From assembly GCF_029714285.1 (NCBI RefSeq), contig NZ_CP121662.1:3813501-3877500 (forward strand): DNA of 64,000 nucleotides, read 5' to 3'. Source of the DNA: Rhizobium sp. CB3090. GTDB lineage: Bacteria > Pseudomonadota > Alphaproteobacteria > Rhizobiales > Rhizobiaceae. The notes under the pieces were generated by a model. That model did not search any database. It was not told where the DNA came from and worked only from the letters and a program-made list of their open reading frames with translations. Positions 35,817-45,310 of this stretch are shown one piece after another. Made by a program: the position numbers and the translations under genes. The first letter of the stretch is position 1. Every line of letters starts with the position of its first letter.

Positions 35817-37379
35817 TCACTCCCACTCGATCGTGCCGGGCGGCTTCGACGTCACGTCGTAGACCACGCGGTTGATGCCGCGGACTTCGTTGATGATGCG
35901 GGTCGCGGCGCGGCCGAGGAATTCCATGTCGTAGTGATAGAAATCCGCGGTCATGCCGTCGACGGATGTGACGGCGCGCAGCGCGCAGACGAATTCGTAG
36001 GTGCGGCCGTCGCCCATGACGCCGACGGTCTGGACCGGCAGCAGCACGGCAAAGGCCTGCCAGATGGCGTCGTAGAGGCCGGCCTTGCGGATTTCGTCGA
36101 GATAGATGGCATCGGCTTCGCGTAGGATCTCCAGCTTCTCGCGGGTGATGCCGCCGGGGCAGCGAATGGCAAGACCGGGGCCGGGGAAGGGGTGGCGGCC
36201 GATGAAGCTGTCGGGCAGGCCGAGCTCCTTGCCGAGTACGCGCACTTCGTCCTTGAAGAGTTCGCGCAGCGGCTCGACGAGCTGCATCTTCATGCGCTCC
36301 GGCAAACCGCCGACATTGTGGTGCGACTTGATGGTGACCGACGGGCCGCCGGTGAAGGAGACGCTTTCGATCACATCGGGATAAAGCGTGCCCTGGCCGA
36401 GGAAATCGGCGCCGCCGAGCTTCTTGGCCTCTTCCTCGAAGGTCTCGATGAAGAGCCGGCCGATGATCTTGCGCTTGGTCTCGGGGTCGCTGACGCCTTC
36501 GAGCTCGCCGATGAAGCGGTCGGAGGCATCGACATGCAGAAGATGCAGATTGTAGTGCTCGCGGAACATGGCGACGACATTGGCCGCCTCGTCCTTGCGC
36601 ATCAGGCCATGGTCGACGAGGATGCAGGTGAGCTGATCGCCAACCGCCTCGTGGATCAGCAGCGCAGCGACGGAGGAGTCGACGCCACCAGACAGGGCGC
36701 AGATCACGCGCTTGTCGCCGACTTGCTCGCGGATCGCCTGCACCGCCTTGGCGCGATAGGCCGACATCGACCAGTCGCCCTTGATCCCCGCGATATTGTG
36801 AATGAAGTTACTGATGAGCTTGGCACCATCGGGCGTATGCACTACTTCCGGATGGAACTGCACGCCGTAATATTTGCGCTTCTCGTCGGCGATGAAGGCG
36901 AATGGCGCGTTCGATGAGGTGGCGACCACTTCAAAGCCCTCGGGCAGCGCGGTAACGCGGTCACCATGGCTCATCCACACCTGATGGCGCGAACCCTGCG
37001 ACCAAAGGCCTTCGAAGAGGGCGCAATCCTTATCGACGTCCAGGAAGGCGCGGCCGAATTCGCGGTGATGGCCGCTTTCCACTTTGCCGCCGAGCTGCAT
37101 GCACATGGTCTGCTGGCCGTAGCAGATGCCGAACACCGGCAGGCCGCTGTCGAAGATGATCTGCGGCGCCCGTGGCGAGCCTTCATCCACGGTCGAGGCC
37201 GGGCTGCCGGACAGGATCACGGCTTTTGGCTGCAGCCGCTTGAAACCGGCTTCGGCGGATTGAAAGGGGACGATCTCGCAATAGACGCCCGCTTCGCGCA
37301 CACGCCGCGCGATGAGCTGCGTTACCTGGCTACCAAAATCGACGATGAGAACGGTGTCTGGATGTGCTGTCTGGGTCAT
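35817..37379 (-). CDS. guaA: GMP synthase (glutamine-hydrolysing)
   Basis: A 520-residue bifunctional enzyme making GMP from XMP, ATP and glutamine. The N-terminal class I amidotransferase has the nucleophile Cys in [17 protein letters not shown] and the His-Glu pair in [11 protein letters not shown]. The ATP-pyrophosphatase domain carries the P-loop [15 protein letters not shown]. The C-terminal dimerisation domain ends PPGTIEWE. Full length. It lies 94 bp downstream of mtnN on the same strand. Confidence 0.98.
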   Translation of the reverse strand: MTQTAHPDTVLIVDFGSQVTQLIARRVREAGVYCEIVPFQSAEAGFKRLQPKAVILSGSPASTVDEGSPRAPQIIFDSGLPVFGICYGQQTMCMQLGGKVESGHHREFGRAFLDVDKDCALFEGLWSQGSRHQVWMSHGDRVTALPEGFEVVATSSNAPFAFIADEKRKYYGVQFHPEVVHTPDGAKLISNFIHNIAGIKGDWSMSAYRAKAVQAIREQVGDKRVICALSGGVDSSVAALLIHEAVGDQLTCILVDHGLMRKDEAANVVAMFREHYNLHLLHVDASDRFIGELEGVSDPETKRKIIGRLFIETFEEEAKKLGGADFLGQGTLYPDVIESVSFTGGPSVTIKSHHNVGGLPERMKMQLVEPLRELFKDEVRVLGKELGLPDSFIGRHPFPGPGLAIRCPGGITREKLEILREADAIYLDEIRKAGLYDAIWQAFAVLLPVQTVGVMGDGRTYEFVCALRAVTSVDGMTADFYHYDMEFLGRAATRIINEVRGINRVVYDVTSKPPGTIEWE

Positions 37380-37473
37380 GGCGAGCCTTTAATGAAAAGC
37401 GCTTTCCCTGGCAATCCGGCAAATCAAGCCGGAGCCGATTTTATTGTCCCCATTGTATCAGCCGACGCGTCGC

Positions 37474-38115
37474 TCAGAACCAGAAAACGCCGTCTTCCAG
37501 CGCCGTGAACAACCCATCGACGGCATAGGAGAGTTTGCGGTCGATGACGTGCAGATATTCGCTCCAGCCGGAAATATGCTGCAGCTCGACCAGGCCATCG
37601 GAAATGCCGCGCAGTCCGATCAGCGGCCGGTCGTAGATCTGGCAGACACGCAGTACGGAGAAGGTTTCCATATCCACCATGTCGGCGGCGATGCGGCCAT
37701 AGGCATCGGCGCCCGAGATGACATTGCCGCCGGTCGAAAGGCTCGCTTCCGGGATGGCGGGAATGCGCAGCGGCAGCTCGATCGTAGCCGGCTGATCGAG
37801 GAACGGCGTGCGGCCTTTCTCAAAGCCGAGCGGTGAAGCGTCCATGTCGCGATAGGAAACCGAGGTGACCTGGTAGACCTCGGTTTGCTCCAGCTTGGAG
37901 GAGCCGGCCGAACCCAGCGAGACCACCATGTCCGGCAGATCGTCCTGCGCTTCGAGCTGAGAGAGCGCCCGCGTCATGACGATGGCCGCTTCGACCGGGC
38001 CGACGCCGGTCATCAGCGGATCGATGCGGGAGCGCAGGAACGGGCCGTATTCCGCCTCCGCCGCCATGACGAATAGGATCGATTTTCCCGATACGCGCTT
38101 CAGTTCGAATTTCAT
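37474..38115 (-). CDS. mtnN: 5'-methylthioadenosine/S-adenosylhomocysteine nucleosidase-like phosphorylase-fold protein
   Basis: A 213-residue nucleoside-phosphorylase-fold protein: ILFVMAAEAEYGPFL (catalytic Glu), PLMTGVGPVEAAIVMTRAL, VVSLGSAGSSKLEQTEVYQV, and VDMETFSVLRVCQIYDRPLI (substrate-binding Met-Glu). It ends LRGISDGLVELQHISGW. MTA/SAH nucleosidases release adenine in methyl-cycle salvage. The start overlaps the stop of the thioesterase gene by 4 bp. The family name is firm; exact substrate preference is inferred. Confidence 0.88.
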   Translation of the reverse strand: MKFELKRVSGKSILFVMAAEAEYGPFLRSRIDPLMTGVGPVEAAIVMTRALSQLEAQDDLPDMVVSLGSAGSSKLEQTEVYQVTSVSYRDMDASPLGFEKGRTPFLDQPATIELPLRIPAIPEASLSTGGNVISGADAYGRIAADMVDMETFSVLRVCQIYDRPLIGLRGISDGLVELQHISGWSEYLHVIDRKLSYAVDGLFTALEDGVFWF

Positions 38116-38564
38116 CCGGTAATTCCCTCTCGGCCTCGGATGACCATCATCGTCCCGGTCATGGAGGCAATCAGCTTGGCAGGCCCGTCGCTTATGGCAT
38201 AGGCCCGTCCATCGGCGACGATAATGGTGCTGCCGGGCTTGGTAACATCGCCCCGAAATAGAAAGCGCTCGCCGCGTCCCGGCGACATCAGGTTGATCTT
38301 GAATTCGATCGTGAGAATCGATGCATCGGGATCGATGACGCTGTAGGCGGCAAAGCCGCAGGCCGAATCCAGTGCGGCGGCGATGATGCCGGCGTGCAGG
38401 ATGCCGTGTTGCTGGGTCAGCTTGACGTCGAAGGGCAGCTCGATCTCGACCGTGCCATGCTCGACGCGCGTCAACTCCGCACCGATGGTCGCCATCGCCG
38501 CCTGACGCTCGAAACTCGTCCGAATACGCGTCCGAAAGTCGCCGCTACTGCTTTCCCCAGTCAT
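38112..38564 (-). CDS. PaaI-type hotdog-fold thioesterase
   Basis: A 150-residue hotdog protein with the motif QQHGILHAGIIAAALDSACGF (about residues 48-68, with the HGxxxxG loop), followed by FKINLMSPGRGERF and SGSTIIVADGRAY-like strands. PaaI-group enzymes hydrolyse aryl or acyl-CoA thioesters. The ATG at 38564 follows AGGGAAGAGG; the frame is open upstream. It is the first gene of a unit with mtnN. Confidence 0.88.
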   Translation of the reverse strand: MTGESSSGDFRTRIRTSFERQAAMATIGAELTRVEHGTVEIELPFDVKLTQQHGILHAGIIAAALDSACGFAAYSVIDPDASILTIEFKINLMSPGRGERFLFRGDVTKPGSTIIVADGRAYAISDGPAKLIASMTGTMMVIRGREGITG

Positions 38565-38694
38565 CCTCTTCCCTTTCGCGGCTGCGAAATTGGCATGGCG
38601 GGAGAGTTTGGACAAGGGCATTACGGTGGAATTCGCCTTTCCCCTGATGGTGGGCATCCCCTATGTTCATCAGCACATTAGAAATGGAACCGAG

Positions 38695-39771
38695 ATGACG
38701 ACGATCTTGCAATCGACGAAAGCCTACGAGACCTGGATGCGCACGCAATTGGGCGCCGATCTCGTCGAGACCGATCTCCAAAAGAAGCACAAGAAGATGA
38801 AGAGCGGCGGTTTCGTCTTCCTGCGCGCCACCTATTGGCGCTGGGCCGAGACCATCTTCGACATCTGCCCCGATCTTGCGAGCGCGCCGCAAGTGCTGGC
38901 AATCGGCGATACGCATCTGGAGAATTTCGGCACCTGGCGCGACGAGGAGGGACGGCTGGTCTGGGGTGCCAACGATTTCGACGATGCGGCGGTCATGCCC
39001 TATGCGCTGGATCTCGTGCGCCTCGCGACAAGCGCGATCCTTGCGCGAGGCGCCACCGCTCCGACGCCACGCGCCATCGCAGAAGCCATCCTTGGCGGTT
39101 ATCGCCGCGGGCTGAAGGCGCCGTCACCGGTCATTCTGGAGCGTGATTACAAGTGGCTGCGCAACGATGTCATCCTTTCGAATGCCGAGCGCAAGGAATT
39201 CTGGGACAAATATCGCGATCTGCCGCCTCCGGCCAAGCCTGTACCCGCGCCTTATCTTGACGCGCTGCGTCGATCGCTGCCGGATGAAAGGGTTCCTTTC
39301 ATCGCCAAGCCGCGCACCGCTGGCACCGGCAGCCTCGGCCGCCCCCGGTTTATCGCTGATGTCGAATGGCGCGGCGGGCCGGTTCTCCGCGAGGTCAAGG
39401 CACTCGCTCAATCCGCCTGGTCGCTCCGACACAATCCATCCGATTCGACGATCCGCACGGGCATCATCGCCTCCGGCCGCGCCCGCTCTCCCGATCCGCG
39501 CTATCAGGTGATCGACAAGCTGCTGGTCCGTCGCCTTTCGCCGAACAGCCGTAAAATCGAAGTCGAGGGCGATGCGCAAATCCTTCTGTCGCCGGATATG
39601 CTCGACCTGATGGGCTTCGAGATCGCCAACTGCCATGCCGATGACGTTTCCCGGCTTCACGGAATTCTGGACGATCTCGACAAGCGGGAAGTGGATTGGC
39701 TCAGGAATTCCGCCAAGGCAGCCGCGGCTGCGATCAGTATCGAGCAGGCGGAATTCGCCAGAAGGTGGTAA
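38695..39771 (+). CDS. DUF2252 family protein
   Basis: A 358-residue protein with the DUF2252 core FLRATYWRWAETIF, VLAIGDTHLENFGTWRDEEG and VWGANDFDDAAVMPYALDLV. The GDxHxxN and DFDD motifs resemble the catalytic and metal-binding loops of aminoglycoside-phosphotransferase-like kinases, which this family is thought to resemble. Substrate unknown. ATG at 38695 preferred; longer frames start at 38590. Confidence 0.88.
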   Translation: MTTILQSTKAYETWMRTQLGADLVETDLQKKHKKMKSGGFVFLRATYWRWAETIFDICPDLASAPQVLAIGDTHLENFGTWRDEEGRLVWGANDFDDAAVMPYALDLVRLATSAILARGATAPTPRAIAEAILGGYRRGLKAPSPVILERDYKWLRNDVILSNAERKEFWDKYRDLPPPAKPVPAPYLDALRRSLPDERVPFIAKPRTAGTGSLGRPRFIADVEWRGGPVLREVKALAQSAWSLRHNPSDSTIRTGIIASGRARSPDPRYQVIDKLLVRRLSPNSRKIEVEGDAQILLSPDMLDLMGFEIANCHADDVSRLHGILDDLDKREVDWLRNSAKAAAAAISIEQAEFARRW

Positions 39772-39787
39772 GGTAAACGGGATCTTC

Positions 39788-39972
39788 TTCATCCGCCCTC
39801 GTGGTTCGAGACGACCCTGCGGGCCTCCTCACCATGAGGGCTATTCTTTTGCACAAGTCGCGGTGAATGGGCTTTTGTGCCGACGCGATATTCTCTCCGC
39901 CTCATCCTGAGGAGCGGAGCGCCCTGAGCTTGTCGAAGGGCGCGCAGCCTCGAAGGACGAGGACGGCCCGGT
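39788..39972. repeat. Palindromic repeat mosaic of the alphaproteobacterial type
   Basis: It contains CCTCGTGGTTCGAGACG near 39797 and CCTGAGCTTGTCGAAGG near 39924, the core of a repeat widespread in alphaproteobacteria. The sequence CCTCATCCTGAGGAG (39899) is itself a near-perfect palindrome. The whole stretch separates the convergent DUF2252 and DUF1513 genes and may act as a bidirectional transcription stop. Confidence 0.75.
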
Positions 39973-39979
39973 AAACACG

Positions 39980-41080
39980 TCACCCCCGCAACGCAGTAGG
40001 CCGTCCGATCCGCACGATATGTTGGTCCCATGCGACATCGCTGTGCTGCTTCAGAAATTCCCCATCATAGGACGATACCGCAAACCCGTGCTCGGCCGGC
40101 GCGATGCCCGCCGCATCCGGCACGCTCTCGACCTTCAACACCGCACCGGTCTTCGCATCTAAAGTCACCGACGTACCTTGGACCGGCGAGGTGACGCCGA
40201 CAAGGTTGTCCGTGCGGTTGACGGCGATGGCGCCGACGTAGTTGCCGAGGGCGCGGGTGGTGTCGTCGGGCAGGGAGATGAAGGTCAGGTCTTCTCCCTC
40301 GGAGAAATGGCCGACGAGCGGCGGCAGGTCGTTGCGATGGCCCTCATATTGGCAGGCAAACCAGATCCGGCCTTGCGCATCGATATCGACATGGCGGGTG
40401 GAAACCTCAGCATATTGGGGCGGCAGGGCGTGTTTTTCGATCAGCCGGCCGCTTGCCGCATCGATCAGCGTCAGCGACGGCTCCATGTGATCGAGGTTGA
40501 GCTTGGTGCGGCCGAAATCCGGATGGGTCTCGATGCCGCCATTGGCGACGATCAATAGTCTCCCGTCGTCGGAAACCGTCATGTCGTGCGGGCCGGTGCC
40601 ATAGGTTTCGTATTCGCCGATACGCGCGAAGCGATTGCGGGCGTCGTATATGCCGATGATGCCCCGGCTGTCGTCGAAATCATTCTCGCTGGCGTAAAGC
40701 AGCTTTCCATCTGGGGAAAACGTGCCATGGCCGTAGAAATGCCGGCCCTCGCGCGCGGTGATGACGATAGGCTCGCCCTTGTTCCAGGGATCGAAGATCA
40801 TCGCATAGGTTCCGGGGCGGCGGGCGAAGGCGACGGTCTTGCCGGTCGCCTTCGAAAAGGCCATGCCGTGGGCGCGGGCGGGCAGTGCCACCTGATCGAG
40901 GATCTGGCCGCGTTCGGTCACCGTCGCGACGGCAAAGGAACCGTCTGATGTGCGGATGCCGGAAGCATAGACCGCGTCAGCCCGCTCCAGCGCCATCAGC
41001 GCACCCGGCTTCAAGGCGGCCAGAAAGGTAAGTCCGGCCGCTTTCACGAAGGCCCTGCGGTCGATCAGCGCGCTCCGCAT
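39980..41080 (-). CDS. DUF1513 protein, Tat-exported beta-propeller-like
   Basis: A 366-residue protein with a twin-arginine signal (ALIDRRAFVKAAGLTFLAAL) and a mature region of repeated beta-propeller blades (YASGIRTSDGSFAVATVTER, HGTFSPDGKLLYASENDFDD, GPHDMTVSDDGRLLIVANGG). DUF1513 genes are typically last in imelysin/di-haem oxidoreductase iron operons, as here. It is 4 bp downstream of the imelysin stop. Its function is not established. Confidence 0.9.
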   Translation of the reverse strand: MRSALIDRRAFVKAAGLTFLAALKPGALMALERADAVYASGIRTSDGSFAVATVTERGQILDQVALPARAHGMAFSKATGKTVAFARRPGTYAMIFDPWNKGEPIVITAREGRHFYGHGTFSPDGKLLYASENDFDDSRGIIGIYDARNRFARIGEYETYGTGPHDMTVSDDGRLLIVANGGIETHPDFGRTKLNLDHMEPSLTLIDAASGRLIEKHALPPQYAEVSTRHVDIDAQGRIWFACQYEGHRNDLPPLVGHFSEGEDLTFISLPDDTTRALGNYVGAIAVNRTDNLVGVTSPVQGTSVTLDAKTGAVLKVESVPDAAGIAPAEHGFAVSSYDGEFLKQHSDVAWDQHIVRIGRPTALRG

Positions 41081-41084
41081 GCCA

Positions 41085-42194
41085 TCAATCCCCGTCAGCG
41101 AAGGAGAACCCGGCGGAAAGGCCGATCGCGCCGCCATAATCGTCGCTGAAGGCGGTGGTGAGGTCGCGCGTGACATTCAGCAGCTTGTCGATCTTGGCGC
41201 GCTCGGCATCGTTGTCAAGCGCCGCTTCGATATCGGGATTGACCGTCGGCGCAGTCAGGGTCAGTTCTTTCAGTAGACCATCGATCTTGTCGGCGATGTT
41301 GCGCTTGTCGGCAGGCATAAGATCGGCCATGCCGGCTTTTTCCCAGAGCGTTTTCAGCCCATCGAGATTGCCCGACAGCGAGGCCCAGGTGTTACCGGAA
41401 CGCCAGTAGATCGCCATTTTCGGCCGTGCCGTAGCAGGGTCGCCCTTGTAAAAGGTCTCGAGCCGCTGATCCCTGACATTTCCGGCGCCATGCACGAGAA
41501 TGCCAAGCAGCGCCGTCACGGCTTCCTTATTGTCCATGAAGTCGTCGCTGCTCTTGCCGGGATTTTTCCAGGACTTCTGCACGCCGTTCGGATCATCCCA
41601 TTCGTCGGCTATTTCCTTCGCCGTGTTTTCAATATTGCCGGCGACGGCCGCACCATAGCGGCAGCGAAACCCTTGCTTTTCGGTGCTGAGGACGCTGGAG
41701 CCGTTACCATAGAGCACATATTCCAGCGCCGTCAGGCTCATCAAAGCCACGCTCTTGCCGGCGACTGCTTCGACCGTGGTGTCCTGCTCGTCGCCCTTGG
41801 CGATCAGTGCCTGCACTTGCCGAAGACCGACACCCTTGCGGTCGGGATAGAAGAGGATGTGTTCGAAGCGGTTCTTTTCGAGGATCGGTCCGGTCTGCAC
41901 GATCTCGATGCGCGACCAGCTTTTGACCGTGTCGCCGAAAGCGGATTGCGCGTTTGTGAGGCTTGCGGCGGAAGGATCGGCGCAGAGCGCCTTCATCGCC
42001 TCGGTCAGCTTTGAGGCGCTCTCCTGCATGGCACGGTAGCCGGGCCGGATGACGTCATCTACGGCCCGCTGCAACACCGCCGGCACGGCTGCTTCGTTCA
42101 GCCCGGCTCCATTGGCCGTCGCGTCCTGAGCATTGGCGGGCAGCGCCGCAAGGCTGAGGAGAAGGCCGGCCGCGAAAGGTTTCCAATGGCGCAT
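41085..42194 (-). CDS. Imelysin family protein (iron-regulated periplasmic)
   Basis: A 369-residue protein with a signal peptide (FAAGLLLSLAALPANAQDAT) and the imelysin helical fold. It carries the four-residue GxHxxE-like region as SLTALEYVLYG, with RFEHILFYPDRKGVGLRQVQ nearby. Its His/Glu residues suggest metal binding. The start overlaps the stop of the di-haem oxidoreductase by 1 bp. It is a divergent paralogue of the imelysin at 43799. Confidence 0.88.
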   Translation of the reverse strand: MRHWKPFAAGLLLSLAALPANAQDATANGAGLNEAAVPAVLQRAVDDVIRPGYRAMQESASKLTEAMKALCADPSAASLTNAQSAFGDTVKSWSRIEIVQTGPILEKNRFEHILFYPDRKGVGLRQVQALIAKGDEQDTTVEAVAGKSVALMSLTALEYVLYGNGSSVLSTEKQGFRCRYGAAVAGNIENTAKEIADEWDDPNGVQKSWKNPGKSSDDFMDNKEAVTALLGILVHGAGNVRDQRLETFYKGDPATARPKMAIYWRSGNTWASLSGNLDGLKTLWEKAGMADLMPADKRNIADKIDGLLKELTLTAPTVNPDIEAALDNDAERAKIDKLLNVTRDLTTAFSDDYGGAIGLSAGFSFADGD

Positions 42195-43753
42195 CAGAGG
42201 GACTCCAGAAAATCGATGAGCGCTTGCCTGTCGTTCTGCGGCAGGTTTGCGAATGTATTGCGGGCCTTTTCCGCCTCTCCTCCATGCCAGAGGATGGCTT
42301 CGGTGAGCGTGCGGGCACGGCCATCATGCAGGTAGGCTTGCTGGCCGCTGACCGTTTGCGTGAGGCCTATACCCCAGAGTGGCGGTGTGCGCCAATCGCG
42401 TCCGGATGCCACACCGACCGGCTGGCCATCGGAAAGCCCGTCGCCCATGTCGTGCAGCAGGAAATCGGAATAGGGCCAGATGAGTTGGAAAGCCTGCGCC
42501 GTGGCCATGCCGTCGCTGCCTTTGAGATCGTCGCGGGTGACGAATTTCGGCGTGTGACAGGCAGCACAGCCGGACTGATAGAAAAGTTCCTTGCCGTGCA
42601 GCACGTCGGGAAAGCTTGCTTTGCGGCGCGCCGGCACGGCGAGGTTTTCGGAATAGAAGGTGACGAGATCAAGGATCGGTCCCGGTGCTTCCGTATCGCC
42701 GAGACGCTTCTGCACGCCGGTTGGCATGGAAAGACAATGCGCCTCCTTCGCCGTGCAGTCGCCGTGGGCATTCGGCTGGTCGGGCGTGGAAATGCCGATA
42801 TCATTGAGGAAGGCGTCCGCCACCTGATCGCGCACGCTGGCATTCTGCGCCTTCCAGCCGAAGCGGCCGAGCGCGAGCTGGCCAGTGCGGTGGTCGCGGA
42901 CCACGGCCGCGCGGCCGCGAATGCCGTCGCCATCTTTGTCGTCCGGATCGGCATGCGCGAGGATATCGGCATCCGGAATGGCTTCTATCAGGCCGAGACC
43001 GATCATCGAAGGTGCGACGCGCGGCGAGATCGTCGTTGTCTCGCCAAGCGGACCGTAGGCGAGGCCGGTCACGGCATAATGCGGCTTGCGCAGTGAAACG
43101 GTTTCGCTGCCAGCCAGCGTCACCGTTTCCTCAGTATAGGTGACGGCCACCCTACCCTCTGCGGCGAGGCCAGGCACGGCGAGATCCTGCAACTGCGCGC
43201 CATAGGTCGAATCCGGAAAATTGAGCGCCTTGAAATCCTTCAGGGCCTGTTCCTCTTCCGGCGTGATCGCCGGCCGGGCCAGCCGCAGCACCATCGAGGT
43301 GGCAGGAGCTCCCGCCGTCTCCGGCGGATGACCGCGGCCATCCCTGATGTGGCAGCTCTGACAGGAGCGGGCGTTGAACAACGGTCCCAGCCCGTCGGTT
43401 GCCTGCGTGGAAGAGGGCGAGGAGACCCAGAGCTGGCGGAACAGCGCATTGCCGAGGTGGAAATTCTCCTGACAATCCAGGCTCAGATTAGCGGAAGGCT
43501 GTGAAAAGATGTTGCGGCCGACGGGAGCGATCGACGTCGTCGCGCCGCTCTCCATCGCCTCATAGGGCTCGGCCTTGGAAAAATCCGCAGTCGGGCGGGT
43601 CACGTCCTGAACTTTCTTCAGGGTGTCGGCTGTGAGATCGGTGCGGACGGTCGGGAAATTCAGAACATCGGCTGCTGCCAGCGTAACGGCAAAAACCAGA
43701 AAGCCCGCTGCGAGAGCGGGCAAGATTGTGCTGACAACCGGAATGCGGATCAT
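42194..43753 (-). CDS. Di-haem oxidoreductase (thiol-oxidoreductase family)
   Basis: A 519-residue exported cytochrome with two c-type haem sites: C131-Q-S-C-H135 and C396-A-A-C-H400. A signal/anchor (ILPALAAGFLVFAVTLAAAD) opens the protein. An acidic DPDDKDGDGIRGRAA segment between the haem domains is likely a metal site. This family accompanies imelysin genes in proteobacteria and may set iron redox state in the periplasm. The ATG at 43753 has no good ribosome site and follows a stable hairpin. Confidence 0.9.
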   Translation of the reverse strand: MIRIPVVSTILPALAAGFLVFAVTLAAADVLNFPTVRTDLTADTLKKVQDVTRPTADFSKAEPYEAMESGATTSIAPVGRNIFSQPSANLSLDCQENFHLGNALFRQLWVSSPSSTQATDGLGPLFNARSCQSCHIRDGRGHPPETAGAPATSMVLRLARPAITPEEEQALKDFKALNFPDSTYGAQLQDLAVPGLAAEGRVAVTYTEETVTLAGSETVSLRKPHYAVTGLAYGPLGETTTISPRVAPSMIGLGLIEAIPDADILAHADPDDKDGDGIRGRAAVVRDHRTGQLALGRFGWKAQNASVRDQVADAFLNDIGISTPDQPNAHGDCTAKEAHCLSMPTGVQKRLGDTEAPGPILDLVTFYSENLAVPARRKASFPDVLHGKELFYQSGCAACHTPKFVTRDDLKGSDGMATAQAFQLIWPYSDFLLHDMGDGLSDGQPVGVASGRDWRTPPLWGIGLTQTVSGQQAYLHDGRARTLTEAILWHGGEAEKARNTFANLPQNDRQALIDFLESL

Positions 43754-43760
43754 CTGGATC

Positions 43761-43792
43761 AGGGCGGCAGCATCATCGGATGCCGCCGCCCT
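43761..43792. promoter_or_regulatory. Intercistronic hairpin between imelysin and di-haem oxidoreductase genes
   Basis: A 14-bp stem (43761-43774 with 43779-43792, one mismatch) and a 4-nt loop ATCG. It is close behind the imelysin stop and 8 nt before the oxidoreductase start, and no T-run follows on the coding strand. It could protect the upstream message or damp translation of the next gene. Confidence 0.55.
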
Positions 43793-43798
43793 CCTTTG

Positions 43799-45085
43799 TT
43801 ACTTCTTGAAGACGGCGTTAGGATTATCCAGGCTATCAGAGCCTTCAAGCTTGATCGTGCCGAGATCGAGGTCGGCGACGACGCGCTGGATGCTCTTCGT
43901 CTGATCGAGCAGGCCGTCGATCGCCTTCTGGACGGTGGCGTTGCCGGCCGTATTGCCTTCGGCGATCATCTGGTCGTATTTCTCGACCGTCTCGCCGCGA
44001 TGAACCATGGCTTTCATGGCATCGAGCGTCGCGTTCAGCTTGCCTTCCATCTCCTTGTCCAGCGCCTTGTCCTTGGCGGCGACAAGATCGTGCAGCGACG
44101 GACCTTTCATCTTGGTGCCGTCGACGCGGGTGTAATTGCCGTTATAGGCGGCGGCGATGCCGATGGCGGCATTGTTGTGGGAGTTATAAGTATTGTCGGA
44201 GAAGCAGTCGTGCTCCTGCTCGGGATCGTGCAGCAGCAGGCCGAGCTTCATACGCTCGCCGGCGAGTTCGCCATAGGAGAGCGAGCCCATGCCTGTCAGG
44301 ATGGCGGCGAGACCGGCCTTCGGATCGGCTTCGATGTGTTTCGTGGCTTCGCCATCCGGCGCCCAGTCATTGGCCATTTCCTGCATGGCAGAGACCAGCA
44401 GTGTCGAGGCCGATTTCAGATATTCGCCGCGGCGGTCGCAATTGCCGTGCGTGCAATTCTTCAGGTCGTAGTCGGTGGCGGGGCGTTCGCCGGCGCCCGG
44501 TCCGGTGCCGTGCAGATCTTGGCCCCAGAGCAGGAATTCGATGGCATGGTAGCCGGTCGCGACATTGGCTTCGACGCCGCCGGCTTGCTGTAGCGTGCCG
44601 GAGAGGAATTCCGGCGTCAGATGCGAAGCGTCGACATCCTTGCCGTTGATCTTGATCGTCTTGTTGGCGATGACATTGGCGACATAAAGCGAATTCTCAT
44701 CGCTCTCGGTGCCATAGGAGGCATCGACATAGTCGATAAGACCTTCGTCCAGCGGCCAGGAATTCACCGCGCCTTCCCAATCGTCGACGATCGGATTGCC
44801 GAAGCGGTAGACTTCCGTCTGCTCGTAGGGAACGCGCGCCTTGATCCAGGCAGCCTGGGCCGCCTTCAGCGTCTTGTCGCTGGGATTGGCAAGCAACGCG
44901 TCGATCGCCTTGTCCAGTGCCTGCGCCGTGGTCAGCGCGTCCTGATACTTGGCATGGCCCACTTCGGCGTAATGCTTGATGATGGTAGCCGGCTCGGGCG
45001 CGGCCGCAAGCGCCGGAAGGGTGGACATGGCGGTCGAGGCGACGGCCAGCGCCAGGGCGGCGCCAAAATTGATTTTCAGTTTCAT
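43799..45085 (-). CDS. Imelysin family protein (iron-regulated, IrpA-like)
   Basis: A 428-residue periplasmic protein: signal peptide (FGAALALAVASTAMSTLPAL), then IKHYAEVGHAKYQDALTTAQ and the GYHAIEFLLWGQDLHGTGPG motif (the GxHxxE signature of imelysins). Four Cys residues appear in LKNCTHGNCDRRGEY and HDCFSDN. Imelysins are involved in iron acquisition or binding. First gene of the four-gene operon, with CAGGAGAGG before its ATG and an Irr-like palindrome 88 bp upstream. Confidence 0.93.
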   Translation of the reverse strand: MKLKINFGAALALAVASTAMSTLPALAAAPEPATIIKHYAEVGHAKYQDALTTAQALDKAIDALLANPSDKTLKAAQAAWIKARVPYEQTEVYRFGNPIVDDWEGAVNSWPLDEGLIDYVDASYGTESDENSLYVANVIANKTIKINGKDVDASHLTPEFLSGTLQQAGGVEANVATGYHAIEFLLWGQDLHGTGPGAGERPATDYDLKNCTHGNCDRRGEYLKSASTLLVSAMQEMANDWAPDGEATKHIEADPKAGLAAILTGMGSLSYGELAGERMKLGLLLHDPEQEHDCFSDNTYNSHNNAAIGIAAAYNGNYTRVDGTKMKGPSLHDLVAAKDKALDKEMEGKLNATLDAMKAMVHRGETVEKYDQMIAEGNTAGNATVQKAIDGLLDQTKSIQRVVADLDLGTIKLEGSDSLDNPNAVFKK

Positions 45086-45157
45086 AATCCTCTCCTGTGA
45101 CAACGGGGGCGTCGTCGGAAACTTGTAAAATTGTCTCATGTATTAAAAACAAACTGG

Positions 45158-45163
45158 TGTCAA
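45158..45163 (-). promoter_or_regulatory. Candidate -35 element for the imelysin operon
   Basis: On the minus strand, TTGACA exactly, just downstream of the Irr-like palindrome. The matching -10 is poor. Confidence 0.3.
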
Positions 45164-45172
45164 ACACTCTAG

Positions 45173-45189
45173 TTTGGAATGATTTTAAA
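45173..45189. promoter_or_regulatory. Irr (ICE-like) binding site candidate
   Basis: TTTGGAATGATTTTAAA is close to the palindromic iron-control element of rhizobial Irr as I recall it (TTTAGAA-N3-TTCTAAA type): 12 of the 14 arm bases agree. It lies 88 bp before the imelysin start and upstream of a TTGACA element, a position compatible with either activation or repression by Irr. Confidence 0.5.
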
Positions 45190-45310
45190 GCGGGAAATTA
45201 TCGGTTCCAGCATCGGCAAAGGCGTAGAGTTGCTGGAAAAAGCAGCAAATGCCGCATCGTCTCATTTCGCCGATGCAGCAATATCCGTCACGGGCGGGGA
45301 GTGAGCCTGC

